Shown here in pieces: positions 35,958 through 45,170 of a stretch of 64,000 nucleotides of DNA. Both the position numbers and the translations under genes were made by a program. The notes under the pieces were generated by a model. It worked only from the letters and a program-made list of their open reading frames with translations. It had not been told where the DNA came from and did no database searches. This DNA comes from a virus: positions 1 to 64,000 of the IMG/VR virus record IMGVR_UViG_3300008261_000032, one strand, 5' to 3'. Numbering within the stretch: the first letter of the stretch is position 1; every line of letters starts with the position of its first letter.

Positions 35958-36500
35958 TTATAACATCTCTATGTCATTTAGTAAAGGGGCGGCCGCATCT
36001 TTTTCTGATAAGATAGGGTTATCCGATAATGGCCATTTTATGTTTATGGTAGGGTCATCCCATCTGATAGACTTTTCATGTGCTTTATTATAATACTCTG
36101 TGACTTTGTATTGCACTGTCACCATATCAGTTAATGCAAGAAATCCGTGAGCGAATCCATCGGGAACCCATAATTGTTTTTTATTATCAGCTGATAGTTC
36201 TACTCCTACCCATTGTTTGAACGTTGGAGACTCCTTTCGTATATCTACCGCAACATCAAATATCGAACCGTGTGTGACTCGTACCAATTTGCCTTGTCCG
36301 TTTGGTTTTTGATAGTGCAACCCACGAAGAACGTTTTTATAGGACACACTTTGATTGTCTTGGACAAATGTAACATCGGTGTTAGTCAACTCTAAAAACT
36401 TATTAAGATTGAAACTTTCGAAAAATATACCCCGCAGGTCGTTATGAACAGACGGATGGAGTACATATACTTCTGGTAATTTAGTGTGTTCTACTTTCAT
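35958..36500 (-). CDS. rmlC: dTDP-4-dehydrorhamnose 3,5-epimerase (RmlC), 180 aa
   Basis: ATG 36500 is chosen over TTG 36506. HNDLRGIFFESFN, VLRGLHYQKPNGQGKLVRVT and LWVPDGFAHGFLAL are diagnostic RmlC cupin motifs, including the catalytic His in RGLHYQ and the conserved Tyr/Asp region. Overlaps rmlA by ~20 bases. Confidence 0.93.
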   Translation of the reverse strand: MKVEHTKLPEVYVLHPSVHNDLRGIFFESFNLNKFLELTNTDVTFVQDNQSVSYKNVLRGLHYQKPNGQGKLVRVTHGSIFDVAVDIRKESPTFKQWVGVELSADNKKQLWVPDGFAHGFLALTDMVTVQYKVTEYYNKAHEKSIRWDDPTINIKWPLSDNPILSEKDAAAPLLNDIEML

Positions 36501-37386
36501 TGTCAAATAAGTTAATTAAGTATTTGCCGTATTGTGTGTTCTTGCATGCGCTAAGGAATCCAGTTATATCCATTTGAGTCACCCACTTTTTTCGAATAGA
36601 AATTTCGTGAGGACTTCCTATTAAAATACTTTGATAGGACTGAATAAACTTAATAAAGTTAGACGATTCTAACAAGGCATCGGGAGTTCCGGCGTCAAAC
36701 CATACCATTCCGCGTTGTAACTTGGTAGCGAACAATTTCCCTTCACGTAGATATAATTCGTTTATATCAGTAATTTCTAATTCACCACGCGCTGAGGGGT
36801 GTAGACGTTTTACCTTATCGTATACGTCGGGAGGATAAAAATAAAGTCCAGTAATTGCCAAATTACTTCTAGGTGATTTTGGTTTCTCTTCTACGTGAAC
36901 CACTACATTATTTTCACCAAGTTCAGCAACACCAAATCGTTCTGGGTCGGACACCGTATGTAAAAAGACATGCGCATTGATATTGTTTCCAGCGTGCAAT
37001 AGTTGGTCACTAAACCCTGCTCCGTAGAATATATTATCTCCCAATATCAGCACGTGTCTGTCAAAGTTAGAGACATACTTATGTCCCATCTCTTCTCTTA
37101 CAATATTAAAGGCATCGGCAATACCAAGTGGTATCTTTTGTTCCAATACCGTCACATCAATCCCTAACTCCGTCTTACAATTGCTGAATAATTCCTTAAA
37201 GCGTTCCTTTTCATGTGTAGAAGAAATTATAATGACATCACGAATACCCGCTAACATCAATGTGGTCAACGGATAATAAATCAACGGCTTGTCATAGACA
37301 GGAAGTAATTGTTTTGTGGTAACTAACGTGGATGGATACAATCGTGTAGACTTACCACCCGCTAAGATTATCCCAAGTTTACGCAT
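36481..37386 (-). CDS. rmlA: Glucose-1-phosphate thymidylyltransferase (RmlA), 301 aa
   Basis: ATG 37386 with AAGGTC upstream. The N-terminal LAGGKSTRLYP (8-18) and KQLLPVYDKPLIYYPL are nucleotide-binding and sugar-binding signatures of RmlA; ILGDNIFYG and EITDINELY follow. It joins dTTP and glucose-1-phosphate. Full length for the family. Overlaps rmlB by 19 bases. Confidence 0.94.
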   Translation of the reverse strand: MRKLGIILAGGKSTRLYPSTLVTTKQLLPVYDKPLIYYPLTTLMLAGIRDVIIISSTHEKERFKELFSNCKTELGIDVTVLEQKIPLGIADAFNIVREEMGHKYVSNFDRHVLILGDNIFYGAGFSDQLLHAGNNINAHVFLHTVSDPERFGVAELGENNVVVHVEEKPKSPRSNLAITGLYFYPPDVYDKVKRLHPSARGELEITDINELYLREGKLFATKLQRGMVWFDAGTPDALLESSNFIKFIQSYQSILIGSPHEISIRKKWVTQMDITGFLSACKNTQYGKYLINLFDNESRTH

Positions 37387-38336
37387 GACCTTACCCACTC
37401 CATATTGTTTAAGTACCAATCAATAGTTTTTACTAACCCATCTTGAAATTTAATTGAAGGCCTCCATCCCAATTCGTGCTTGATGTGGCAAATGTCAACT
37501 GCATATCTGAAGTCGTGTCCTTTTCTATCCAACACGTGGTCTATTAACGAAATTGGCTTTCTCATAATCGTCAAGATATGTCGGGCCACATCAATGTTAG
37601 TACGTTCGGATTCACCGCCGATGACATACGTATCGCCAATTTTACCACTCTCTAAAACACGTAGAATAGCATTACAGTGGTCAGTTACGTGTAACCAATC
37701 TCTTACATTAAAACCAGACCCATAAACAGGAATACGCTTGTCCATATAAGCGTTCAAGATAACCACGGGAATGAACTTCTCTGGAAACTGCCGTGGGCCG
37801 TAGTTGTTTGAACAATTCGTAACAATCGCCGGAAGTCCGTAAGTATGGTGAAACGCGCGTACCAAGTGGTCGGCTGATGCCTTCGTAGCGGAATATGGAC
37901 TGTTAGGCGAATATGGAGTCTTTTCGGAAAACGGCGTATCGTTTAATTTTAATTGACCAAAGACTTCATCAGTTGAAATATGTATGAATTTAAATTTATT
38001 AGTCTTGTGGTACTTTAATAAACACCGCAATAAATTATAGGTTCCAAATACATTCGTTTGAACAAACGCATCGGGAAATTCAATTGAGCGGTCAACGTGA
38101 GTTTCCGCTGCAAAGTTTACAATATAATCTGGCTGGTGCTTTACGAGGAGGTCATATACTTCATCATAGGCAATGTCCATCTGATAGAAAGTATATCTGG
38201 ATGATTTAGGATGTGGAGAGACACCCGCATACGTCAAGAGGTCTATATTAATGACCTCCATATCCGTATTCTCTAAAATATATTCTATAAAATTACTACC
38301 AATGAACCCGTTTCCGCCTGTTACTAAAATTTTCAT
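37368..38336 (-). CDS. rmlB: dTDP-glucose 4,6-dehydratase (RmlB), 322 aa
   Basis: TGGNGFIGSNF (6-16) NAD-binding motif, ISTDEVFGQL (catalytic Asp/Glu pair) and YSATK (Tyr-x3-Lys) are those of RmlB. It turns dTDP-glucose into the 4-keto-6-deoxy sugar. First enzyme after RmlA in the pathway; order in the operon B, A, C, D in transcription direction. Confidence 0.94.
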   Translation of the reverse strand: MKILVTGGNGFIGSNFIEYILENTDMEVINIDLLTYAGVSPHPKSSRYTFYQMDIAYDEVYDLLVKHQPDYIVNFAAETHVDRSIEFPDAFVQTNVFGTYNLLRCLLKYHKTNKFKFIHISTDEVFGQLKLNDTPFSEKTPYSPNSPYSATKASADHLVRAFHHTYGLPAIVTNCSNNYGPRQFPEKFIPVVILNAYMDKRIPVYGSGFNVRDWLHVTDHCNAILRVLESGKIGDTYVIGGESERTNIDVARHILTIMRKPISLIDHVLDRKGHDFRYAVDICHIKHELGWRPSIKFQDGLVKTIDWYLNNMEWVRSCVNLG

Positions 38337-39181
38337 AGACTATTGATGTACTCCCTAAGTTTATCAGACGGTTTCCAATTCAACCGTGTTAATGAATCAT
38401 CATTCTCTCGTAATGTTTGTCTATAGTTACCGGGTTGGTCGGCAATGTGGACTTTCTCAGCTCCAAAATGTTGTTTAAACATTTCGTATACTTCGTTAAT
38501 CGAATAGTTCATTCCAGTTCCCAACTCCCATGCATCGGTATGATGTTCATCGTACATACCAATACGAACTAGACCATCAACAATATCATCAACGTGTGTA
38601 AAATCACGCCGTTGTTCTCCATCACCGACAATTGTGATTGGCAATCCATCGCGGACTTGACGGCGCCAGATACCAATTACAGCTGCCCAGTCTCCATCCA
38701 CAATTTCATGCGGACCATAGACATTGTAGAACCTAGCGATTTCAAAATTAGTCTTGTAAATAGTTCTATACATCTTTAGAACTTCTTCTCCCAAATGCTT
38801 GTACATCGCATAGGGGGACTGGTATGGATTATGCCAACGAGAGGATGACCCAGCATATACTAACTTTGTATTATTGATGCGGCACCATTCAGCCACCGCT
38901 TCCGTTCCTTTGACATTGACGCGGAAGGTTTCTGATGGATTTTTAAATGATGGTTGAATGCGTGATAGTGCTGCCAGATGATAACACAAATCAACTTTTA
39001 TTGATGTTAACCGTACGATATCGGTTATATCTGCGGCTACGTAGGCAGCCCCAGTCTGTTCGTTATTCTTCAATCCACTATCATAATTGTCAACGGAGAT
39101 TATTGTATGCCCGTCGCGGAGTAATCTTTTAATTAAGTTAGTACCAATGAATCCTGCTCCACCCGTAACCATTATATTCAT
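38333..39181 (-). CDS. NAD-dependent sugar-nucleotide epimerase/dehydratase, 282 aa
   Basis: TGGAGFIGTNL (6-16), GSSSRWHN and YAMYK (Tyr-x3-Lys) define an extended SDR epimerase of the GalE/WbpP type; DFTHVDDIVDGLV is a typical C-terminal motif. Substrate unknown; a UDP- or GDP-hexose is likely. It overlaps rmlB (ATGA), so it is part of the same sugar operon and may feed the aminotransferase at 45170. Confidence 0.85.
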   Translation of the reverse strand: MNIMVTGGAGFIGTNLIKRLLRDGHTIISVDNYDSGLKNNEQTGAAYVAADITDIVRLTSIKVDLCYHLAALSRIQPSFKNPSETFRVNVKGTEAVAEWCRINNTKLVYAGSSSRWHNPYQSPYAMYKHLGEEVLKMYRTIYKTNFEIARFYNVYGPHEIVDGDWAAVIGIWRRQVRDGLPITIVGDGEQRRDFTHVDDIVDGLVRIGMYDEHHTDAWELGTGMNYSINEVYEMFKQHFGAEKVHIADQPGNYRQTLRENDDSLTRLNWKPSDKLREYINSL

Positions 39182-39183
39182 TT

Positions 39184-39420
39184 TTAATAATCCCCGTAAA
39201 TCGAAAATTGTTTGACTACCGGCGCCGGGTCTGGAGCGGTGTCTACCTTATAAATATATCCTGCTACCGCGTCAATATAAAATTGTCGTGTTCCGTGCTG
39301 TTGAAAATGTGCCTCTAAGGCTTCTGTTAATGGAGTATAAACCAATCCATCGGGGATGTCAACTGCTACCCACCGATCACCCGGCGGGACTCGTTTGAAG
39401 ATTTCTTTTTTGATTTCCAT
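39184..39420 (-). CDS. Hypothetical 78-aa protein
   Basis: MEIKKEIFKRVPPGDRWVAV, then a helix (LTEALEAHFQQHG) and beta end. Two bases separate it from the epimerase start and it overlaps the stop of the 523-residue gene. No family recognised. Confidence 0.7.
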   Translation of the reverse strand: MEIKKEIFKRVPPGDRWVAVDIPDGLVYTPLTEALEAHFQQHGTRQFYIDAVAGYIYKVDTAPDPAPVVKQFSIYGDY

Positions 39421-40991
39421 TACTTTTTGTCTCTTACAATATGTCTAAACAATAATTTCGGACTACCTTTATCCTCAGTCTTTAAATCAATTTGTAATGT
39501 TTGTGGTCCGCCGGTATTCATCTCAATCACTACCTTTACTCCATCGTACTTTACTTTGAATGGAATCTTTGGTTCGCAATAATGTGATGGAGACTTTAGT
39601 TCTGATTGATTTGTAGATTTATTGATAACTAAAGTGTGGACGTTTTTACCACACCCGTGAACTGCTCTCCACATTTTCAATAAACGCTTTTGACCTTCAT
39701 TTGTATTAGCAAGCTTTTCCATCTCTCCAGCGTACTTTTTAAGATATTCTTGCTTTAATGCTGACTTTAACTTTACCTTTTCTTCGTCTGGAGTATCGGG
39801 AGTCCACTTATACTTTCGTAACATATCAGGCCATGCTCGGTCAATAGCACCGCCTTCTGGTTCTCCTAAATAGTCCACACCAGCTTTCTTAACGCCAGAA
39901 TTTTTCATTGTGATGTTACGTGGGTCGGTATAAATCTTTGCCGAGATTTTCATAATACCCTTCTTACCACCAACTTCATAATCTAATAAAATATCTGTTG
40001 GGTCGGTTTTTGGGTCAATGCCCAATTCTTTCAAACGAGTTTTACCTACACCTCCGACTTGCAGACAATTAGTAATCTTTGCACCTTGGGGTAATGCATT
40101 ACGAACAGCCTGGGCCGCAAGCTTGTTGCGTTCATCCGCTGCCTTAGCATCACCGCCTAGTTGACTATATCTACTTTCGACGCTCTTATATGCATCTTCA
40201 TTTTCTTTACTGGGGAATAAATGTGCGGCTACCCCTGCTTCATTATGCTTACCACTTAAATCTGCTAATGCTCTATCTGCAGCGTTTCCACGCATACCAA
40301 TTTCAATACCTTCGTCTGCGATAATTTGATTCATTAGCTTGGTGACTGCGGTTCCGGCTTGTCCACACATATGTTTTGGAGTAAGTCCGGTGGTAGGAGT
40401 CATATAAATCTTTTTACCACTTGCTCCACCCTCAATCATCTTCAAATTAGCCATTTCTCTGACTGCGTTAACTTGCTCTTCATATGATGGAGCACCAAGA
40501 AAGGCTCTCCATAACTTAGTAAACGTTTGGAACCGTGTAGATTCATCAGGACTATCAAATCCACGTGATTCCATCGCAACTTCTGTATCTTTTAAGATTT
40601 GCTCATCACGGGCAGCAGACCCTTTAGTTAGTGGCTTTGGGGGAATATTACCGGGAGCGTTGGACATCGGAACTTCTTGACTTTGTGGTACGTCCGGCTT
40701 TGCCGTAGGTTGCGGTTGCGCAACTTTTGTCGTGGTCGGCTGTGTGGTAGCCGTCGTCGCCTTTTTATCAGTAGAGGGGTCTTCCCCCTTAGCCTGAGTT
40801 GGAGCGGCAAGACCTTTTGCAAATCGCTCAGCCGCTGCCTTTGCAGTTTCCCCGCGACCAGTCTTTAGAGTTTCCCCAGAGGTATTTTTTCCATACCAAA
40901 TACCGCCTGCCGTTTGCCAAGCGGTGCCGGGCTTACGTTCTACTTTTTCTTCTCGAATGTATGATAAGAATTCTTTTAGGAGCTTTCGCAT
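39420..40991 (-). CDS. Hypothetical 523-aa protein, possible PD-(D/E)xK-like domain
   Basis: Residues 1-60 hold a basic helix (MRKLLKEFLSYIREEKVERK) typical of phage internal or head-core proteins; ~70-120 is a Pro/Thr/Lys-rich linker. The C-terminal domain contains DPTDILLDYEVGGKKGIM followed by KISAKIYTD, which has the spacing of a PD-(D/E)xK nuclease core (D...D/E...KxSxK), and two CG/C pairs (CGQAG, CGKNV). Function unproven; could also be an internal virion protein. Confidence 0.55.
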   Translation of the reverse strand: MRKLLKEFLSYIREEKVERKPGTAWQTAGGIWYGKNTSGETLKTGRGETAKAAAERFAKGLAAPTQAKGEDPSTDKKATTATTQPTTTKVAQPQPTAKPDVPQSQEVPMSNAPGNIPPKPLTKGSAARDEQILKDTEVAMESRGFDSPDESTRFQTFTKLWRAFLGAPSYEEQVNAVREMANLKMIEGGASGKKIYMTPTTGLTPKHMCGQAGTAVTKLMNQIIADEGIEIGMRGNAADRALADLSGKHNEAGVAAHLFPSKENEDAYKSVESRYSQLGGDAKAADERNKLAAQAVRNALPQGAKITNCLQVGGVGKTRLKELGIDPKTDPTDILLDYEVGGKKGIMKISAKIYTDPRNITMKNSGVKKAGVDYLGEPEGGAIDRAWPDMLRKYKWTPDTPDEEKVKLKSALKQEYLKKYAGEMEKLANTNEGQKRLLKMWRAVHGCGKNVHTLVINKSTNQSELKSPSHYCEPKIPFKVKYDGVKVVIEMNTGGPQTLQIDLKTEDKGSPKLLFRHIVRDKK

Positions 40992-41028
40992 ATTTCACCA
41001 GAAAAGGATACTATAATAAATAGTAATA

Positions 41029-41214
41029 TTATTCTTTATCTGGACGCTTTTGGTGTTTCACGCTGGACTTTTTCTTTTGACCACGTGCCTCTTCCTCTTG
41101 ACGACTCCGGCGGCCAATCTTTTGGAATCCCGTGTATTGTTCGTCTACATTGAAATCATCTTCGAATTCAAAGTCATCATCGTCAATTCGTCCATTAAAA
41201 CTCCACTTCGGCAT
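41029..41214 (-). CDS. Hypothetical 61-aa protein with acidic and basic halves
   Basis: ATG 41214 follows AGGAGAATACGTA. MPKWSFNGRIDDDDFEFEDD, then a basic tail (SSVKHQKRPDKE) ending the protein. Looks disordered. Unknown function. Confidence 0.7.
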   Translation of the reverse strand: MPKWSFNGRIDDDDFEFEDDFNVDEQYTGFQKIGRRSRQEEEARGQKKKSSVKHQKRPDKE

Positions 41215-41236
41215 TACGTATTCTCCTATTATAAAG

Positions 41237-41599
41237 TTATTTTGCCCACTTACCACGATTAACCAACTGACAGATGACCCCGTATACCGATAGGTCTTGG
41301 AAGGTATCTTCCACTGCCTCACCAACATTGTCCTGCTTTCCCAATACGACTAGCTGCTTCAACCGCTGAATCTTATCGTTCATGCGGAACCAGAGTCCAG
41401 TCAAGGACAACTTGATATCATCTGAGGTTGCAAGAGATGTACCGACCGAGATATTACCGGGACCATAATTGGACTGCTTCAGACAGAACGTTTCATATTG
41501 TTCCATCATAATCTGCTTGTACATGCCCATCATTTCAGGGTATTCTCGTTCTATTTGTGCAACGATATCTGGATTTTTAAAATCATAGTCTATTTGCAT
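41237..41599 (-). CDS. DUF1599-family (Nmad1-type) protein, 120 aa
   Basis: CLKQSNYGPGNISVGTSL, GLWFRMNDKIQRLKQLV and DTFQDLSVYGVICQLV match the DUF1599 helical domain, linked to phage nucleotide modification. Its fold resembles all-alpha nucleotide pyrophosphohydrolases. It overlaps the glycosyltransferase upstream by 17 bases. Confidence 0.82.
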   Translation of the reverse strand: MQIDYDFKNPDIVAQIEREYPEMMGMYKQIMMEQYETFCLKQSNYGPGNISVGTSLATSDDIKLSLTGLWFRMNDKIQRLKQLVVLGKQDNVGEAVEDTFQDLSVYGVICQLVNRGKWAK

Positions 41600-42491
41600 T
41601 ATAACCTCTTAAAAGATTGTTCAACTCTATATTAAACATTTGTGTGTTGTGATTCTTATATTCTTCACGCCGGTCAATTAATTTAATCTTATTTTTTAAA
41701 TAAACATCACGGTCAAAATAATTCTCACACACAACAAGTTCTTCATTTCTAAATTGCTTTATATTGGGGTCGCTGAGTATGTGCGTTCCCCACATAATAT
41801 ATGTATCTTCTAATCCATAATGACTAAAGCTATCTGGAATTGGAACGGTTGTCAAGAGGGCATGCGATATTATCGTAAACCACCCACCCGCAAATTTCAT
41901 ATAGGGTTGCCCTTGTGAAGTGTTACGCACTTCTGATAAAGTAAATTCTGTTATATTAGACAAGACGGCATCTTCATATGGATTGTTTTGCCGTTCATAC
42001 CCCAATGGCTTATCAAGGAATCTGGGAGATACCAGACAATCCCACGTACTGTCCCACAGCCGAACCGTTGATGGAGTCAATACAAATTTATTAATTCCAG
42101 CATCCTCTATTATTTCAATAGAATTAAATGTTGTATATAATGTTTCTTCTGGGAAAATAATATCGACATCCAACCACAAATACCAAGTTGCGTTAGTGTC
42201 AAACGCCTTGTGCTTTCTAGCTGTGGTACATCCGTTGATAGTGGTAGACACCGTGAACTTTGATTCTGTCCAATCTACCAATTTAGCGATATCTTCAAAT
42301 TCTTCTTTACATTGTTGCCGTGTCCATTCACTCCGTGACCAATCCACGATTTCATCAGATACGCCCATAATTACATTAAATCGATGTCGGTGTTGTGGAA
42401 ATAACAACTTGGCAGATTCCCGCAACCGTTTAATAGTAGTTCGTAGTTCACTTAACTCTGTGGGCAGGATAAAGATAACAATCTCAAGCAT
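41583..42491 (-). CDS. GT-A glycosyltransferase, 302 aa
   Basis: LRTTIKRLRESAK at the start, then TWYLWLDVDIIFPEE with the DVD metal site and a late FAGGWFTIISHAL acceptor-side segment. Donor and acceptor unknown. First of the glycosyltransferases of the right-hand cluster counted in this direction; overlaps the next by 8 bases. Confidence 0.8.
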   Translation of the reverse strand: MLEIVIFILPTELSELRTTIKRLRESAKLLFPQHRHRFNVIMGVSDEIVDWSRSEWTRQQCKEEFEDIAKLVDWTESKFTVSTTINGCTTARKHKAFDTNATWYLWLDVDIIFPEETLYTTFNSIEIIEDAGINKFVLTPSTVRLWDSTWDCLVSPRFLDKPLGYERQNNPYEDAVLSNITEFTLSEVRNTSQGQPYMKFAGGWFTIISHALLTTVPIPDSFSHYGLEDTYIMWGTHILSDPNIKQFRNEELVVCENYFDRDVYLKNKIKLIDRREEYKNHNTQMFNIELNNLLRGYNANRL

Positions 42492-43284
42492 ATTTTTTAA
42501 GTAAATGTTGTTTTAATTGTGGGTCACGGTCGTACTGATGCACGATACAAAACGTATCAGATTTCTCAGAGGTTACCGTCCAATCAACAGAAACAAAAGG
42601 TGGTGTCTCTAAAAGTTTATCGGTATGGGTATGCCGTTTAATCCACGACACTCCCATATGAACCACCAGCCCCTCATTCTGTTTTACAAATTGTACATCA
42701 TTCTCAAAGTGTTTTAAGTTAATTAACACATTGTATGCGGCTTGGTCACTTAGTTGAGATGGGTTACTGGTGGTTAATGACCACCGATATATTTCATTGA
42801 ATAAATCTCTGATATATTCACGCTGACCAACGATGGTTCCAGCACAATACGAAGGCTTGTGTTGTAGAGACTCCCATTCCTCTGGGAAGGATGTCCCAGC
42901 ATTTACTACTGCCCACTCTTCATCTTTGAAGGTGATGGCTTCTGACGTAGCTAGTATGGGCTTTTTCATATTCTTCTCTAACCATTCCGTGGGGTCTTGT
43001 TGGAATATAACGTCCTTAACATCGGTCCATATGAGAACATCATCATCCAATAAGTTACACAGCTGGCTAACATCGTGGAACCGCTGTACGATGATATGTT
43101 GCTGTAGATGTCCCTCATAGACTTCCCAACCACTGTCATTTAAAAATTGTGTGGTAGCTTCTGGAACATCATATACCAACATAATCTTCTTTCCCGTAAA
43201 TCCAGACTTTGCGATGGAATTTACGTAAGGTTTGATATCATCCACACCGTATTTTGTTATACATCCTATTATGGCTATTTTCAT
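42484..43284 (-). CDS. Glycosyltransferase-like protein, 266 aa
   Basis: MKIAIIGCITKYGVDDIKPY, ADN-type VLIWTDVKDVIFQQDP (DxxD metal site) and a C-terminal VHMGVSWIKRH. Fold resembles capsular glycosyltransferases. One-base overlap with the next gene. Confidence 0.75.
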   Translation of the reverse strand: MKIAIIGCITKYGVDDIKPYVNSIAKSGFTGKKIMLVYDVPEATTQFLNDSGWEVYEGHLQQHIIVQRFHDVSQLCNLLDDDVLIWTDVKDVIFQQDPTEWLEKNMKKPILATSEAITFKDEEWAVVNAGTSFPEEWESLQHKPSYCAGTIVGQREYIRDLFNEIYRWSLTTSNPSQLSDQAAYNVLINLKHFENDVQFVKQNEGLVVHMGVSWIKRHTHTDKLLETPPFVSVDWTVTSEKSDTFCIVHQYDRDPQLKQHLLKKYA

Positions 43285-44048
43285 TATATTTCTACCAATG
43301 TATGGTTTTTAAATCCCGTGATGATTTCGAATGCGTCCCACCGTTCTCCAACTTCCCAATGCTCGGCAAGATATGGATTTTGTATTACTGGGTATCCACC
43401 CAACATCATTACATACTGAACGATAAAGTCTTGCCATCCAACTATATGACTATACCCCGCTAAGGTATCATAATCATTCCACAACTCTTCTTTACAACGT
43501 TCCCATGCGGATATGTAATGCTCTCGGTTAACAAAGGCACCGCCTCCTGCCCCATACCCAGGCGCTTCGCTTATCCCACCTCGTTGCTTAGAATATTCTA
43601 ACAGTCTCCCATCAATATTGTTTGGTCTGTTAATACCGGTGGGTGAAGGACAAGTAGGATGTATAGCAATTGATAAGTCTTGCTGGAGTAAAGTTATCGG
43701 ACGTAAAATAAAATCATCCTCTTCAAGAATAATCATATACTTTGAATCTGTAGAACAACAAGCCTTATACAAATTATTTAACCATTCAAACGAATGGGTT
43801 CTTGGCCAATGAGTACGACCGACCGTTACATAACCGAAATCACCACAATACCCTAATTGAAACGCATTACGATTTACAGTAGCATCAAGTTGTTCAGCTA
43901 TCTTTGTATAATTTTCTACATCACCTTCGTAGTCAACTTGAATAAACAAATCTGCGTCTGGATAAAATCTCCGCAAACTACGTAAAGACTTTGACCCCGC
44001 TTCATAGTTTCTCCATGCCCACAAGAACGCACTAATCGGTTTACTCAT
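43284..44048 (-). CDS. Glycosyltransferase-like protein, 254 aa
   Basis: MSKPISAFLWAWRNYEAGSK, YMIILEEDDFILRPITLLQQ (acidic EEDD metal site) and a Gly-rich GYGAGGGAFV loop fit a GT-A fold. It runs in an unbroken operon. Confidence 0.75.
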   Translation of the reverse strand: MSKPISAFLWAWRNYEAGSKSLRSLRRFYPDADLFIQVDYEGDVENYTKIAEQLDATVNRNAFQLGYCGDFGYVTVGRTHWPRTHSFEWLNNLYKACCSTDSKYMIILEEDDFILRPITLLQQDLSIAIHPTCPSPTGINRPNNIDGRLLEYSKQRGGISEAPGYGAGGGAFVNREHYISAWERCKEELWNDYDTLAGYSHIVGWQDFIVQYVMMLGGYPVIQNPYLAEHWEVGERWDAFEIITGFKNHTLVEI

Positions 44049-44719
44049 TATTCGTTTCTCATCAATTTATAAAGATTGTTTTGTGTTGCGGTTTTAAATT
44101 CGTCACATACCCATCTGACGTTTTCTATACCGACTTGGTTTGCCATTGTAACAAATATATTGTGCATAGCCACTCCAACTCCATACGGCGGATTGACCTC
44201 CATTTCAAAAATAGCATTTATTAAGTTCTGTGTCATGCTATATGGAAATACGATGAACGTGTCGTTGACAATCGGGATATGCATGAACTCCGGCTCTCTC
44301 CACAAAAAGTTACACTTTGTGAAATCGTAGTGGTATTCTTTAAATGGGTTCTTGAAGAAGTTGATATCATATCTGGTAGAGATTACTAAATCTAAATCTT
44401 CGCCAAGTAATTGATTTAAACTATTAATGTACGAGTTAGAAATAACCTTAAGTCCATTCGGTAGCTTATCCCCACCACCAACTTTATTCAACCCAGAATC
44501 AACAAACACAGACTTTTTTACTGGTGTGTACGTATTCAAGATGTCATTCTTCTTTTGGCTATCATAACTATACAAATAGAAATATATGTCGTGTCCCTCG
44601 TCACGTAAAGGGGTCACCACATTTGCAAAAAATCCACCTACGGCATCCTCATAGTTTCTATACCGACCAAACATCCCGTCATTGTAAGAAACGCCTACTA
44701 AATTAATTCCTATTTTCAT
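44048..44719 (-). CDS. Putative glycosyltransferase of the SRYD family, 223 aa
   Basis: Contains VISTRYDINFFKNPF, the S(T)RYD motif shared with 46362-47069 and 49058-49744. MKIGINLVGVSYNDGMFGRY begins the protein. The group is known from phages and glycan clusters but is not well studied. Overlaps the GNAT start. Confidence 0.65.
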   Translation of the reverse strand: MKIGINLVGVSYNDGMFGRYRNYEDAVGGFFANVVTPLRDEGHDIYFYLYSYDSQKKNDILNTYTPVKKSVFVDSGLNKVGGGDKLPNGLKVISNSYINSLNQLLGEDLDLVISTRYDINFFKNPFKEYHYDFTKCNFLWREPEFMHIPIVNDTFIVFPYSMTQNLINAIFEMEVNPPYGVGVAMHNIFVTMANQVGIENVRWVCDEFKTATQNNLYKLMRNE

Positions 44720-45170
44720 ATTTCATTACGATTGATTCAACAGATTCACCATTTTTTTCCATAGGGTATCTACTGATTTCAACAAACCCCAATGAATTGT
44801 ACAAATGTTTTGCTCTGTGATTGGTTGATAACACTTCTAAATACAACTCGTTTGTATTGTACTTTTCCAAAACAAATGGCATGAAGAATTTATAAGATTG
44901 TTTTGCTATACCTTTTCCCGTGTGTTCTGGTGCTATGTCCGCGCCAATATAAAGTTTATCTTCTTGGATACTCAATCTAAAATATCCTACGACAATTCCA
45001 TCCAACTCTATTATCCAGTATGGAATGTTATTGGTTGTCAGTCCTATCCACGCAATGGTTTCTTCCAACGTGAATGTCTTATCGGTGTGTAAGAATTCTT
45101 TAGCATACCCATTACGAACCCTATTAACAAATGGGGCATCGTCTACGGTGATTGGACGAAATAACAACAT
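44703..45170 (-). CDS. GNAT N-acetyltransferase, 155 aa
   Basis: ATG 45170 (MLLFRPITVDDAPFVNRVRN) abuts the aminotransferase stop. ADIAPEHTGKGIAKQSYKF has the acetyl-CoA loop (Q/R-x-x-G-x-G/A) and LYLEVLSTNHRAKHLYNSLGF is the fourth GNAT motif. It probably acetylates the amino sugar made by the DegT enzyme. Confidence 0.83.
   Translation of the reverse strand: MLLFRPITVDDAPFVNRVRNGYAKEFLHTDKTFTLEETIAWIGLTTNNIPYWIIELDGIVVGYFRLSIQEDKLYIGADIAPEHTGKGIAKQSYKFFMPFVLEKYNTNELYLEVLSTNHRAKHLYNSLGFVEISRYPMEKNGESVESIVMKYENRN

Noticed and set aside
40677-40868. Small plus-strand frames over the 523-residue gene
   Set aside because: Shadows of the Lys/Thr-rich linker; no ribosome-binding sites.
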